Part shown: in pieces, positions 41,540-52,385 of the stretch
Numbering within the stretch: the stretch's first letter is position 1
Layout: every line of letters starts with the position of its first letter
Assembly: GCF_001423245.1 (NCBI RefSeq)
Contig: NZ_LMOH01000025.1
Location: 125,329-189,328, forward strand
Source of the DNA: Aureimonas sp. Leaf324
GTDB lineage: Bacteria > Pseudomonadota > Alphaproteobacteria > Rhizobiales > Rhizobiaceae
Direction: 5' to 3'
Length of the DNA stretch: 64,000 nt
Translations under genes and position numbers: made by a program
Notes under the pieces: model-generated
Told to the model about the DNA's origin: nothing
Database searches by the model: none
The model's input: the letters and a program-made list of their open reading frames with translations, nothing else

Positions 41540-44500
41540 TCAAGCGGCCGCCGCCTTGAGTTCGCGCAGCGCGTCGGCGTCGCGCGGGGTGACGTCGGGA
41601 TACTCGGGGTCGGTGCCGACGAGCGGCGAGACCTTCCACGACCGCGCGCACTTGCGCCCCTCGGCCCTTGCCGGCACCACCGCGATGCCCGGCGTATCGG
41701 GCAGCGTGAAGGCACCTTCCGGAGCGGCTGCGCCGGTGAGGGCGATGTCGCTGGTGATCGCGATCTCGGCGAGGTCGACCTCGCCGAGGAGCGCGCGCAG
41801 GCCTTCGTCCGCGACATGCACCACGGGCGCCGCCTCCAGCGAGGAGCCGATGCGCTTGGCGCGGCGCTCGTCCTCCAGGGCGCCGGTGACGACGCGGCGC
41901 ACGCGCCGGATCTGCCGCCAGCGCTCCGCCAGCGCGTCGTCGACCCAGGCCGGATCGCACGGCCGGAACGCTTCCAGATGCACCGAGCGCGCTTTCGGAT
42001 AGCGGCTCAGCCACGCCTCCTCCATCGTGAACGGCAGGAGCGGCGCCAGCCACGTCACGAGGCGGTCGAACAGGATGCGCACGACCTGGAGCGCCGCCCG
42101 GCGGCGCACCGAGGACGGCGCGTCGCAGTAGAGCGCGTCCTTGCGGATGTCGAAGTAGAAGGCCGAAAGCTCCACCACCATGAAGTCGAGGAGCGTGCGG
42201 GCGATGCGCTTGAAGTCGAAGGCGTCGTAGCTTTTCAGGACCACGGCCTCGATCTCGGCGAGGCGGTGGAGCATCAGGCGCTCGAGCTCGGGCATCTCGG
42301 CAAGGGCCAAGTCGTCGCCCCGGTCGTGCGCGAGCGTGCCGAGCATCCAGCGCACCGTGTTGCGCAGCTTGCGATAGGCGTCGACATTGGTCTGGAGGAT
42401 CGTCTTGCCGAGGCGCAGGTCCTCCGAATAGTCGGACGAGACCACCCAGAGACGCAGGATGTCGGCGCCGGACTGATTGATCACCTCCTGCGGCGTCACG
42501 ACGTTGCCGAGCGACTTCGACATCTTGCGCCCGTCCTCGTCCATCACGAAGCCGTGCGTCAGCACCGCGTCGTAGGGCGCGCGGCCGCGCGTGCCGCAGG
42601 CTTCGAGCAGCGAGGAATGGAACCAGCCGCGGTGCTGGTCGGAGCCTTCGAGATAGAGGTCGGCCGGCCATTTCAGGTCGGGGCGCTTCTCCAGGCAGAA
42701 GGCGTGGGTCGAGCCGGAATCGAACCAGACGTCGAGGATGTCGCGCACCATCGACCAGCGCGATGCGTCGTGCTCGTTGCCGAGGAAACGCTCCTTGGCG
42801 CCCGCGGCGAACCAGGCGTCGGCGCCCTCCTTCTCGAAGGCTTCGCGGATCCGCGCGTTGACCGCCTCGTCCTTCAAGACTTCGCCGTCCTCGTCGACGA
42901 AGACGCAGATCGGCACGCCCCAGGCGCGCTGGCGCGACAGGACCCAGTCCGGCCGGTCGGCGATCATGCCGCGCAGGCGGTTCTGCCCGCTGGCCGGCAC
43001 GAAACGCGTGTCGTCGATGGCCGCAAGGGCCCGGCCGCGCAGCGTGTCGCCGCCCGACGGCTTGGCCCCGTCGAGCCCGTAGCCGGCCAGGTCCTTGTCC
43101 ATGTGGACGAACCATTGCGGCGTGTTGCGGAAGATCACCGGCTTCTTGGAGCGCCAGGAATGGGGATAGGAATGCTTGAGGCGTCCGCGCGCCAGCAGCC
43201 GGCCGGCCGCCACCAGCGCGTCGATCACCCGCTTGTTGGCGTCGCCCTTCTTGCCCTTGTCGTCGATGACGCGGCCGGCCCCGCCCTCGGCGTCCGGTCC
43301 GAAGCCCGGCGCGTCCTTGGTGTAGAAGCCGTCGTCGTCCACCGGGAAGGGGATCGACGCGTCGATGCCGCGCGCCTCGATCTCGCGGCGCGCCGAGGTC
43401 CAGGCCTCGAAGTCCTCGCGGCCGTGGCTCGGCGCGGTGTGCACGAAGCCCGTGCCCGCGTCGTCGGTCACGTGGTCACCGGCCAGAAGCGGCACGGCGA
43501 ACCCGTAGCCGCCGCCGAGACCCTTCAGCGGATGGTCGCAGAGGAGGGCGGCAAGGTCGGCGGCGGACACGTCGCGCAGGCGGCGGAAGCCGCCCTCCGG
43601 CACCCGCGCTTTCGCGAAGACGTCGGCGGCCAGCGCATCGGCGATCACCAGGCGCTCGCCGTGGGCGGCCCAGCGCGGGTTCTCCGCATCGTCCGGCGCG
43701 CTCACCTCGTAGAGGCCGTAGGCGATGCGATCGGAATAGGCGATGGCGCGGTTGCCGGGGATGGTCCAGGGGGTCGTCGTCCAGATCACGACGCTCGCGC
43801 CGTCGAGCGGGCCGACATCGGGCGAGCCCGCCTTTGGGAAGCTCGACACGCCGCCGTTGAAGGCCGGCGTGAAGCCGTTGGCGGCCGGACGGACCGCAAA
43901 CTTCACCCAGATCGTATCGGACTCGTAGTCCTGGTACTCGACCTCGGCCTCGGCGAGCGCGGTCTTCTCGACCACCGACCACATCACCGGCTTGGAGCCG
44001 CGGTAGAGCTGGCCGGACATGGCGAACTTTAGGAGCTCGCCCGCGATCACCGCTTCGGCCCCGTAGTTCATGGTGAGATAGGGGTTCTTGAAGTCGCCCT
44101 CGACGCCGAGGCGGCGGAACTCGGCCGACTGAACGCCGACCCAGTGTTCGGCATAGGCGCGGCACTCGCGGCGGAAGGCGATCATCGCCGAGGCGTCCGT
44201 CAGGTCCGGCTTCTGCCGCCCCTTGGCGCGGTAGTTCTCCTCCTCGATCTTCCACTCGATCGGCAGGCCGTGGCAGTCCCAGCCGGGCACGTAGTTGGCA
44301 TCAAAGCCCCGCATCTGGAAGGAGCGGGTGATGACGTCCTTCAGCACCTTGTTCAGCGCATGGCCGATGTGGAGATGGCCGTTGGCGTAAGGGGGGCCGT
44401 CGTGGAGGACGTATTTCGGACGACCGGCGGCCTCGCGGCGCAGCGTGCCGTAGAGATCCATCTCGTCCCACTTGGCGATCCACTGCGGCTCGGCCTGGGG

Positions 44501-44578
44501 CAGGCCGGCCCGCATCGGAAACTCGGTCTCCGGCAGGAACAGGGTCTTGGAATAGTCGGTCTCGGGACGCTCGGTCAT
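41540..44578 (-). CDS. ileS: Isoleucyl-tRNA synthetase
   Basis: IleRS charges tRNA-Ile and edits valine. The 1012-residue class I synthetase has the HIGH motif at residues 70-73 (HLHIGHALN), the editing-domain segment [15 protein letters not shown], the [13 protein letters not shown] block and KMSKS ([11 protein letters not shown]). The C-terminal zinc-binding knuckle is degenerate: KCARSWK keeps one Cys and the distal CxxC is replaced by YPDV. This is seen in other alphaproteobacterial enzymes and should not impair activity. The start ATG at 44578 ([20 protein letters not shown]) is where homology begins. The 288-base region upstream to ribF holds no gene. Confidence 0.97.
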   Translation of the reverse strand: MTERPETDYSKTLFLPETEFPMRAGLPQAEPQWIAKWDEMDLYGTLRREAAGRPKYVLHDGPPYANGHLHIGHALNKVLKDVITRSFQMRGFDANYVPGWDCHGLPIEWKIEEENYRAKGRQKPDLTDASAMIAFRRECRAYAEHWVGVQSAEFRRLGVEGDFKNPYLTMNYGAEAVIAGELLKFAMSGQLYRGSKPVMWSVVEKTALAEAEVEYQDYESDTIWVKFAVRPAANGFTPAFNGGVSSFPKAGSPDVGPLDGASVVIWTTTPWTIPGNRAIAYSDRIAYGLYEVSAPDDAENPRWAAHGERLVIADALAADVFAKARVPEGGFRRLRDVSAADLAALLCDHPLKGLGGGYGFAVPLLAGDHVTDDAGTGFVHTAPSHGREDFEAWTSARREIEARGIDASIPFPVDDDGFYTKDAPGFGPDAEGGAGRVIDDKGKKGDANKRVIDALVAAGRLLARGRLKHSYPHSWRSKKPVIFRNTPQWFVHMDKDLAGYGLDGAKPSGGDTLRGRALAAIDDTRFVPASGQNRLRGMIADRPDWVLSRQRAWGVPICVFVDEDGEVLKDEAVNARIREAFEKEGADAWFAAGAKERFLGNEHDASRWSMVRDILDVWFDSGSTHAFCLEKRPDLKWPADLYLEGSDQHRGWFHSSLLEACGTRGRAPYDAVLTHGFVMDEDGRKMSKSLGNVVTPQEVINQSGADILRLWVVSSDYSEDLRLGKTILQTNVDAYRKLRNTVRWMLGTLAHDRGDDLALAEMPELERLMLHRLAEIEAVVLKSYDAFDFKRIARTLLDFMVVELSAFYFDIRKDALYCDAPSSVRRRAALQVVRILFDRLVTWLAPLLPFTMEEAWLSRYPKARSVHLEAFRPCDPAWVDDALAERWRQIRRVRRVVTGALEDERRAKRIGSSLEAAPVVHVADEGLRALLGEVDLAEIAITSDIALTGAAAPEGAFTLPDTPGIAVVPARAEGRKCARSWKVSPLVGTDPEYPDVTPRDADALRELKAAAA

Positions 44579-44866
44579 GGCGGCAAACTCGTTCAGGGGC
44601 TGCGTCGCGGCTGCGGAGACGGAAGCCTTGAGGCTTCGGGCGGCGAAGCCCAGCGGCAAGGGAGGGGGCATGGGGAGGGCCCGGAGATCATCGTCCGGGC
44701 GCGGCACGTCGTCCCGGCTCCGGCGGCACCTGTCAGCGCCGGCGCGGAACCGGGCGGCTAATTCGCGATCCGGCGTGCGCGGGGGCGCCGGGCGGCAGGG
44801 CGGCCGTTCTGTCCATCGCCGCTTCCTATCAAAGGGACCGGCCCGGTTCCAAGGACTTTTCTCAGA

Positions 44867-45847
44867 TCAGAAGGCGAGCGCGGCGTCGAGCGGCGACAGC
44901 GGGCGGACACCGGAGAGAAGCGCGCGCGCTTCTGCGGCATCGATGTCCATGCGCGCGATCAGCGCCTCGGCCGATTCGAAGCGTTCCTCGCCGCGGATGA
45001 AGCCGAACAGCGAGACCGAGACCGCCTCGCCGTAGAGATCACCGGAAAAGTCGAACAGGAAGGTCTCGAACAGCGCCGCGCCGTTGTCGAAGGTCGGGCG
45101 GCGCCCGTAGCTCGCCACCCCGTCGTGGAGCGAGCCGTCGGCCCGGCGCAGGCGCACGGCATAGATGCCGTGGGCGAGCAGACCGTCGTCCGGCAGACCC
45201 AAGTTGGCGGTGGGATAGCCGAGCGTGCGCCCGAGCTTCGCCCCGTGGCCGACCGTGCCCTCGATCGTCCAGCGGTATCCCAGAAGCCCGGCAGCGGCCG
45301 CGACATCGCCGTTCATCAGGTCTTCGCGGATGCGGCTCGAGGAGACCGTGTTGGCGCCCTCGTCGACGAAGGGCGCGATCGAGGTGACGCCGATGCCGAG
45401 GTCCCGGCCGCGTGTACGCAGGAAATCGAGGTCGCCCTGCCGGCGAGCGCCGAAGCGGAAATCATAGCCGACGACGACGTGACGCGCGCCGAGGTCGCGG
45501 TGCAGCGTCTCGGCGACGAAGGCGTCGGCCGGATGGGCGGCATAGTCGAGATCGAAGCACTGCTCGACCACGGCCTCGACGCCGAGGAGGCCGAAGAGCC
45601 GGGCCTTCAGGGGCGCGGGGGTCAGGCGCTCCACCGGATGCTGGGGCCGGAACACGGTGCGCGGATGCGGCTCGAAGGTGAGCACGAGGCGCGGCGCGCC
45701 GGTCTCGGCGGCGAGCGCCGTCAGCGTCTCGACCACCGCCTGATGGCCGCGATGGACGCCGTCGAAATTGCCGATCGCGACGACACCGCCGCGAAGCTCC
45801 GGCGGCAGGGCGGCCGCACCCGGAATGCGCTGGGCCGGCCCCGTCAT
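44867..45847 (-). CDS. ribF: Bifunctional riboflavin kinase / FAD synthetase
   Basis: RibF phosphorylates riboflavin to FMN and adenylates FMN to FAD. The 326-residue enzyme has an N-terminal adenylyltransferase domain with GNFDGVHRGHQ, VGYDFRFGARRQGD and SSSRIREDL, and a C-terminal kinase domain with GYPTANLGL and DGVASYGRRPTFD. The ATG at 45847 overlaps the stop of the HAD phosphatase gene by four bases (ATGA), so the two are coupled. Confidence 0.96.
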   Translation of the reverse strand: MTGPAQRIPGAAALPPELRGGVVAIGNFDGVHRGHQAVVETLTALAAETGAPRLVLTFEPHPRTVFRPQHPVERLTPAPLKARLFGLLGVEAVVEQCFDLDYAAHPADAFVAETLHRDLGARHVVVGYDFRFGARRQGDLDFLRTRGRDLGIGVTSIAPFVDEGANTVSSSRIREDLMNGDVAAAAGLLGYRWTIEGTVGHGAKLGRTLGYPTANLGLPDDGLLAHGIYAVRLRRADGSLHDGVASYGRRPTFDNGAALFETFLFDFSGDLYGEAVSVSLFGFIRGEERFESAEALIARMDIDAAEARALLSGVRPLSPLDAALAF

Positions 45848-46707
45848 CGGAGCGCGGGCATCACGAAGCGGGCATGGACGCCGCGCGCCAGAAGCTCGGC
45901 CGACAGGAGGATGGGATCGCCGATCACCTCGGACAGTTCGTCGCGATGGATGCCGTGCGAGATGAAGAGGCAGTCGGCGCCGTGGTTCACGGCGCCGAGG
46001 ACATCGGTCATCAGCCCGTCGCCGATGCACAGGACCCGGGCGCCCTCGCCCACCACCCGCCGGGCGACCGCGTAGATCGGAGCATGTGGTTTGCCGGCGA
46101 GATGCACCGTGCCGCCGATCGAGGCGTAGACCGCGGCGACCGCGCCGGCGCAGGGGATCAGCTGGTCGCCGATGTGGACCACGAGATCCGGGTTGGCGCA
46201 GATCATCGGCAGGCCGCGCGCCGCGCAGCGCTCCAGCAGGGGCCGGTAGGCCTCCGGGTCCTCGACGCGGTCGTCGAAGAGGCCGGTGCAGACGATCGCT
46301 TCGGCGCCCGTCTCGTCCTCCAGTTGCAAACCGAGACCGTCGAAGATGTCGAGGTCGCGCTCCGGGCCGATATGCAGCACCCGCCGCGAGCCCGCCTCGA
46401 TCAGCGCGCGCGTCGCGTCGCCCGAGGTGACGATGGCGTCGAAGCTGTCGCGCGTGACGCCGAGCGCGGCGATCTGGCGCTCCACGCCGTCGGCCAGGCG
46501 CGGCGAGTTGGTGAGGAGTACGACCGTCTTTCCGGCGCGGCGCGCGGCGGCGAGCGCCGAGACCGCGGCCGCGTGGCTCGCCACCCCGTCATGGACAACG
46601 CCCCAGACGTCGCAGAACAGGGCGTCGTAGCCCGCCAGCACCTCGTCGAGGCTGCGAATCGCGCGCATCGCGCCCTCGGTCATCGGGTGGCTCCGGCTCA
46701 TGTCCAT
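45844..46707 (-). CDS. HAD superfamily phosphatase (TIGR01459-type)
   Basis: This 287-residue protein belongs to the class IIA HAD hydrolases resembling NagD. Motif I is LFCDVWGVVHDG (nucleophile Asp), motif II is VLLTNSPR, and motif III/IV is GDGLMTDVLGAVNHGADC. The substrate is unknown; coupling to ribF suggests a phosphatase acting on a flavin intermediate, but this is inference. The ATG at 46707 gives MDMSRSHPM; ATG codons at 46701 and 46683 are alternatives, and the 46683 one has CGGAG at a good distance. Confidence 0.88.
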   Translation of the reverse strand: MDMSRSHPMTEGAMRAIRSLDEVLAGYDALFCDVWGVVHDGVASHAAAVSALAAARRAGKTVVLLTNSPRLADGVERQIAALGVTRDSFDAIVTSGDATRALIEAGSRRVLHIGPERDLDIFDGLGLQLEDETGAEAIVCTGLFDDRVEDPEAYRPLLERCAARGLPMICANPDLVVHIGDQLIPCAGAVAAVYASIGGTVHLAGKPHAPIYAVARRVVGEGARVLCIGDGLMTDVLGAVNHGADCLFISHGIHRDELSEVIGDPILLSAELLARGVHARFVMPALR

Positions 46708-46792
46708 CAGGAGCCCCGCGATATCGGAGCGCGGGGGGCGGGGTCAAGCGAGCGGCGGGGCGCGGCGACCTTGCGCGAAACTGGCCGCGCCC

Positions 46793-46821
46793 TTGACACG
46801 GACGGGGCCGATCTCCTATCT
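46793..46821 (+). promoter_or_regulatory. Sigma-70-type promoter of groESL
   Basis: TTGACA (46793-46798), 17 bases, then CTATCT (46816-46821) make a near-consensus housekeeping promoter. Transcription would start about 46828, so the CIRCE element falls at the start of the transcript. Confidence 0.8.
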
Positions 46822-46830
46822 CCCCCGTCG

Positions 46831-46857
46831 TTAGCACTCGGCCGAGCTGAGTGCCAG
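46831..46857 (+). promoter_or_regulatory. CIRCE operator (HrcA binding site) of groESL
   Basis: TTAGCACTC (46831-46839), nine bases, GAGTGCCAG (46849-46857) match the CIRCE consensus TTAGCACTC-N9-GAGTGCTAA in 16 of 18 arm bases. It lies 66 bases before groES and predicts heat-shock control by the HrcA repressor. Confidence 0.93.
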
Positions 46858-46923
46858 AGATCGGAACGGGCGCGCTCCGGCGGCCCGTTTCTTCATCCAG
46901 CCTTTTGAGAAGGTTCGACTGAG

Positions 46924-47220
46924 ATGGCCAATGTGAACTTCCGCCCCCTGCATGACCGCGTCGTCGTGCGGCGCGTCGAGTCCGAAGCGAAGACCGCCGG
47001 CGGGATCATCATTCCGGACACCGCCAAGGAGAAGCCGCAGGAAGGCGAAATCGTGGCGGTCGGCGCCGGCGCGCGCGACGAGACCGGCAAGGTCAACCCG
47101 CTGGAGGTCAAGGCCGGCGACCGCATCCTGTTCGGCAAGTGGTCGGGCACCGAGATCAAGCTCGGCGGCGAAGACCTCCTGATCATGAAGGAATCCGACA
47201 TCCTCGGGATCGTCGGCTGA
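46924..47220 (+). CDS. groES: Co-chaperonin GroES
   Basis: GroES caps the GroEL ring during protein folding. The 98-residue product begins [19 protein letters not shown] and contains the mobile loop [19 protein letters not shown] and the C-terminal [15 protein letters not shown]. It is preceded by a promoter and CIRCE operator and followed 80 bases later by groEL. The ribosome binding site is weak (GAGAAGG about ten bases upstream). Confidence 0.98.
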   Translation: MANVNFRPLHDRVVVRRVESEAKTAGGIIIPDTAKEKPQEGEIVAVGAGARDETGKVNPLEVKAGDRILFGKWSGTEIKLGGEDLLIMKESDILGIVG

Positions 47221-47234
47221 CCTTGTCGGCCTGA

Positions 47235-48953
<1,719 letters not shown>

Positions 48954-49000
48954 GTCCGACAGGACGCGGAAGGTCATCAAGCCGCCCATCACGAAAAGTG

Positions 49001-49026
49001 CCGAAACCGGGCAGGCCCGGTTTCGG
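49001..49026. other. Perfect 12-bp hairpin after groEL
   Basis: CCGAAACCGGGC, AG, GCCCGGTTTCGG forms an uninterrupted 12-bp inverted repeat with a two-base centre, about 50 bases after the groEL stop. No T-run follows it. It could be an mRNA-stabilising 3' hairpin ahead of the true terminator at 49077. Confidence 0.7.
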
Positions 49027-49076
49027 GCGGCGGCATGGGCTTCCAACTCCGGCCGTTCAGTTCAGCTGAATGCAGG

Positions 49077-49108
49077 AAGGCCCGGCGGAGCGATCCGCCG
49101 GACCTTTT
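49077..49108 (+). terminator. Rho-independent terminator of groESL
   Basis: AAGG-C-CCGGCGGA, loop GCGA, TCCGCCGG-A-CCTT followed by TT: a GC stem with one mismatch ending in four T. It lies between groEL and the convergent DUF29 gene and may serve both. Confidence 0.8.
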
Positions 49109-49150
49109 CAGTCTATTAGAACAAGGCATCGCCTCGGCCCGCCGGGAACG

Positions 49151-49615
49151 TCACTCCGGCAGGAAGTCCTGGTCGCGAAGCTGGGCGAGTGAATAGGGGC
49201 AGACCTGCGGGAACGTGTTCCGATCGAAACCTGTCTCCACGGATGCTTCCCTGCGCGCGTCGCCATAGATATCGGCGACGATCTCGCTGGCCTTCGCCGC
49301 AAGACTTGGATTGCGTTTCTCCCGACGCGCGATGTTGCTCCGCTCCCTGAGAATGGTCAGCTGCCAGGATCGAGAGCGCCGCTCCACCTGGAACTGCCAT
49401 TTGAGAAGATGGAAGATCAGGAGACGGTAGCTGGATTCCAGCGCGTGCCTCTGCTCGCTTCCCATGCTCTCCACCTCCTCCACCAGATTCGCCAGATCGA
49501 GTTCCCCGAAGCGCTTGAGGCGCAGGAGCTCGGCCTGTTCGAAGGCCCAGGCGTGGAAGTCGTCCTCGTAGTCGGTGGGCGAGGCGAAGTAGGGCGTCTC
49601 TTTGGCAAGGCTCAT
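49151..49615 (-). CDS. DUF29 family protein
   Basis: The 154-residue protein fits DUF29. It opens with the YEDDFHAWAFEQAELLR segment, then LANLVEEVESMGSEQRHALES, a helix with LLIFHLLKWQFQ, and the conserved SWQLTI stretch with an Arg-rich helix after it. DUF29 proteins are abundant, often multi-copy, in cyanobacteria and alphaproteobacteria and have no known function. It is convergent with groEL and divergent from the permease gene. The ATG at 49615 begins the family's usual N-terminus (SLAKETPYFASPTDYEDDF). Confidence 0.9.
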   Translation of the reverse strand: MSLAKETPYFASPTDYEDDFHAWAFEQAELLRLKRFGELDLANLVEEVESMGSEQRHALESSYRLLIFHLLKWQFQVERRSRSWQLTILRERSNIARREKRNPSLAAKASEIVADIYGDARREASVETGFDRNTFPQVCPYSLAQLRDQDFLPE

Positions 49616-49669
49616 GGGCGGCCCTTCCGGTTCCCGTCGTTCATAAACTAGCGTCCCATCGAGCGATTT

Positions 49670-49685
49670 GCACGCGGGCGTGCAT
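49670..49685. promoter_or_regulatory. Inverted repeat, possible operator, between DUF29 and TauE/SafE genes
   Basis: TGCACGC-GG-GCGTGCA is a perfect 7-2-7 inverted repeat in the 127-base divergent spacer, 58 bases before the permease start. Its size and position suit a dimeric regulator controlling either gene. No regulator gene is adjacent. Confidence 0.55.
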
Positions 49686-49742
49686 TGTCAGCATCCTCGC
49701 CCGCTTCCATAAGCCCTTCGGCGCAAACGCGGGGGCGGTCCT

Positions 49743-50513
49743 TTGAGCGATTTCTTCATCTTCTTCTTCGTCGGCGCGCTCGCGCAGCTCGTCGACGGCG
49801 CGCTCGGCATGGCCTACGGCGTCATCTCTTCGACCGTGCTGCTCGGCTTCGGTGTCCCGCCCTCGGTCGCCTCGGCCTCGGTGCATACGGCCGAACTCTT
49901 CACCACCGCCGCGTCGGGCACCGCACACATCGCCAACCGCAACATCGACTGGAAGCTGTTCCGCCGCCTCGTGCCCTTCGGCATCCTCGGCGGGGTGCTC
50001 GGAACCTATGTCCTCACCTCCGTCGACGGCGCCACGATCCGCCCCTTCGTCGCCGCCTATCTCGGCATCATCGGCGTGATGCTGACACTGCGCTCGTTCC
50101 GCAGGATGCCGCGGGCGCAGACGCCGATGCATCTCGTGCCGCCGCTCGGGGCCGCCGGCGGCTTTCTCGATTCGGTCGGCGGTGGCGGTTGGGGACCGAT
50201 CGTCACCTCGGGGCTGCTCGGGGCCGGCGGTCAGCCGCGCTACGTCATCGGCACGGTGAATGCGGCGGAGTTCCTCGTCACGCTCGCCGTCTCGCTGTCG
50301 TTCCTCCTTGCCCTCGTGACCGGGCACTGGGAGGAAGCGGGGGATCTGTCGACGCACGCTCTGTCGGTGCTGGGGCTGATCGCCGGCGGCATCCTCGCCG
50401 CGCCGCTCGCGGGCTTTGCCGTGCGAAAGATCCCGGAGCGCCTGCTCCTGCGAATCGTCGGCGTCCTGATCTGCGGCCTCTGCGTCCAGCAGATCGTCAC
50501 GCTCCTTACATAA
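49743..50513 (+). CDS. TauE/SafE family sulfite/organosulfonate permease-like protein
   Basis: This 256-residue membrane protein has about eight transmembrane segments in two halves. The first half shows the family pattern FFVGALAQLVDGALGMAYGV with SVHTAELFTTAASG; the second repeats it as GGFLDSVGGGGWGP with GTVNAAEFLVT. Family members move sulfite, sulfoacetate or similar anions, but most are unassigned. The start is a TTG at 49743, fixed by the family N-terminus. It stands alone between the divergent DUF29 gene and csbD; no sulfur gene is adjacent, so the substrate is unknown. Confidence 0.9.
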   Translation: MSDFFIFFFVGALAQLVDGALGMAYGVISSTVLLGFGVPPSVASASVHTAELFTTAASGTAHIANRNIDWKLFRRLVPFGILGGVLGTYVLTSVDGATIRPFVAAYLGIIGVMLTLRSFRRMPRAQTPMHLVPPLGAAGGFLDSVGGGGWGPIVTSGLLGAGGQPRYVIGTVNAAEFLVTLAVSLSFLLALVTGHWEEAGDLSTHALSVLGLIAGGILAAPLAGFAVRKIPERLLLRIVGVLICGLCVQQIVTLLT

Positions 50514-50529
50514 ATGTAATTCTTGGCCA

Positions 50530-50554
50530 GGAACCTAATTTCTCGGCTCCCGTT
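50530..50554 (+). promoter_or_regulatory. EcfG-type (general stress) promoter of csbD
   Basis: GGAAC (50530-50534), 16 bases, CGTT (50551-50554) match the EcfG consensus exactly. The csbD ATG lies 48 bases further on. csbD genes are stress-induced in many bacteria, which agrees with control by the PhyR-NepR-EcfG pathway. Confidence 0.82.
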
Positions 50555-50602
50555 TTTTCCCCGACGCCAGCATGAGCTGGCCCAACGAAACGGAGCAATT
50601 CC

Positions 50603-50797
50603 ATGGTCGACAAGAATCAGGTCCAGGGCGGCGCGAAGGAAATCGGCGGCAAGATCAAGGAAGCCGCCGGCAAGCTGGTCGGCAACGATCGCCTTCAGGC
50701 CGACGGCATGGCGGATCAGGCCGAGGGCAAGACCCAGAAGAACTACGGCAAGGTCAAGGACGCCATGAAGGACCAGGTCGGCCTCAAGAAGCACTGA
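50603..50797 (+). CDS. CsbD family stress protein
   Basis: This 64-residue hydrophilic protein has the CsbD pattern MVDKNQVQGGAKEIGGKIKEA followed by VGNDRLQADGMADQAEGK and a KDAMKDQVGLKKH tail. CsbD proteins accumulate in general stress; the molecular role is unknown. A GGAG-containing ribosome binding site (ACGGAGCAATTCC) precedes the ATG. An exact EcfG-type promoter lies upstream and a strong terminator at 50823 follows, so the gene is a single-gene transcript. Confidence 0.95.
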   Translation: MVDKNQVQGGAKEIGGKIKEAAGKLVGNDRLQADGMADQAEGKTQKNYGKVKDAMKDQVGLKKH

Positions 50798-50822
50798 CCC
50801 GCGTACGAATCGTTTGAGTGGG

Positions 50823-50849
50823 AAAAGCCGGCCGGAAGGCCGGCTTTTT
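50823..50849 (+). terminator. Rho-independent terminator after csbD
   Basis: AAAAGCCGGCC, loop GGAA, GGCCGGCTTTTT: a perfect stem with a GNRA tetraloop and five T, 25 bases after the csbD stop. Confidence 0.93.
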
Positions 50850-50941
50850 CGTGTGCGCGACGGGTTTCTCGCCGCCGCACGGCATGGTAACGCCGCCCGG
50901 ACGGCCCGGCGTTCTGCGGGCGCCTTTCCGAGGGGAATGCG

Positions 50942-52333
50942 ATGACCAAGACCCGCCGCGAGACCGATTCCATCGGCGCGATCGACGTTGCCAGCGATCG
51001 CTACTGGGGCGCCCAGACCGAGCGCTCGCTGAACAACTTCCGCATCGGCACCGACCGGCAGCCGATCGCCGTGATCCACGCGCTCGCCACCGTCAAGAAG
51101 GCCGCCGCGCGCGTCAACCAGGGTTACGGCAAGCTCGACGCGACGCTCGCAGACGCGATCGTCGCTGCGGCCGACGAGGTGATCTCGGGCCGGCTCGACG
51201 ACCATTTCCCGCTCGTCGTCTACCAGACGGGCTCGGGCACGCAGACCAACATGAACGTCAACGAGGTCATCTCGAACCGCGCCATCGAGGCGCTGGGCGG
51301 CGAGATGGGCTCCAAGAAGCCCGTGCACCCGAACGATCACGTCAACATGGGCCAGTCGTCCAACGACGTGTTCCCGACCGCGATCCACGTCGCCGTCGCG
51401 ATCGAGGCGACGAACCGCGTCCTGCCGGCGATCGACAAGCTTCACGATGCGCTGGATGCGAAGGCCAAGGCCTTCGACCACATCATCAAGATCGGCCGCA
51501 CGCACACGCAGGATGCCACCCCGATCACGCTCGGCCAGGAATTCTCCGGCTACGCCGCCGCGCTGAAGCTGGGCAAGCGCCGCATCGAGCAGGCCATCGA
51601 GGACGTCTACGCGCTGGCTCAAGGGGGCACGGCGGTCGGCACCGGGCTCAACGCCCCGGTCGGCTTCGACGTGAAGATCGCCGACGAGATCGCCAAGCTC
51701 ACCGGCCTGCCCTTCCGCACGGCCGAGAACAAGTTCGAGGCGCTCGCCTCGCATGGCGCGCTGACCTTCTTCCATGGCTCGCTGAACGCTCTCGCCACCG
51801 ACCTCTTCAAGATCGCCAACGACATCCGCTTCCTCGGGTCGGGCCCGCGCTCAGGCCTCGGCGAGCTCTCGCTGCCCGAGAACGAGCCGGGCTCCTCGAT
51901 CATGCCGGGCAAGGTGAACCCGACGCAGGCCGAGGCCCTCACCATGCTCTGCGCCGAGGTGTTCGGCCACGAGACGACGGTGACCGTCGCCTCGTCCCAG
52001 GGGCATTTCGAGCTTAACGTCTTCAAGCCGGTGATCGCCAACGCCGTCCTGTCCTCGATCCGGCTTTTGGCCGACGGCATGGATAGCTTCCGCGAGCATT
52101 GCGTCGAGGGCATCAAGGCCAACGAGGACCGCATCCGGTCGCTGATGGAACAGTCGCTGATGCTGGTGACGGCGCTGGCGCCGACCATCGGCTACGATAA
52201 CGCCGCGACGATCGCCAAGACCGCTCACAAGAAGGGCACGACCCTGCGCGAGGAGGCGCTCGCCTCGGGCCTGGTGTCGGGCGAGGACTACGACCGGATC
52301 GTCGACCCCGCGGCGATGACGCGTCCGGGCTGA
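50942..52333 (+). CDS. fumC: Class II fumarate hydratase
   Basis: FumC hydrates fumarate to malate in the TCA cycle without an iron-sulfur cluster. The 463-residue protein has the superfamily signature [11 protein letters not shown], the substrate segments [12 protein letters not shown] and [15 protein letters not shown], and the N-terminal [12 protein letters not shown]. The ATG at 50942 follows GAGGGGA. The csbD terminator separates it from the gene before, and its own terminator follows at 52355. Confidence 0.97.
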   Translation: MTKTRRETDSIGAIDVASDRYWGAQTERSLNNFRIGTDRQPIAVIHALATVKKAAARVNQGYGKLDATLADAIVAAADEVISGRLDDHFPLVVYQTGSGTQTNMNVNEVISNRAIEALGGEMGSKKPVHPNDHVNMGQSSNDVFPTAIHVAVAIEATNRVLPAIDKLHDALDAKAKAFDHIIKIGRTHTQDATPITLGQEFSGYAAALKLGKRRIEQAIEDVYALAQGGTAVGTGLNAPVGFDVKIADEIAKLTGLPFRTAENKFEALASHGALTFFHGSLNALATDLFKIANDIRFLGSGPRSGLGELSLPENEPGSSIMPGKVNPTQAEALTMLCAEVFGHETTVTVASSQGHFELNVFKPVIANAVLSSIRLLADGMDSFREHCVEGIKANEDRIRSLMEQSLMLVTALAPTIGYDNAATIAKTAHKKGTTLREEALASGLVSGEDYDRIVDPAAMTRPG

Positions 52334-52354
52334 GACGGCACGGAAGACATGACC

Positions 52355-52380
52355 GAAGGGCCGCCTCGCGCGGCCCTTTC
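52355..52380. terminator. Bidirectional terminator between fumC and the BCCT transporter gene
   Basis: GAAGGGCCGC, loop CTCGC, GCGGCCCTTTC: a perfect 10-bp stem with T-rich flanks on the plus strand, in the 52-base gap between convergent genes. Confidence 0.85.
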
Positions 52381-52385
52381 TCGTT

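Noticed and set aside
44579..44866. Search for a T-box or leader peptide in the ileS upstream region
   Set aside because: No T-box sequence, no Ile-rich short frame and no terminator/antiterminator pair were found.
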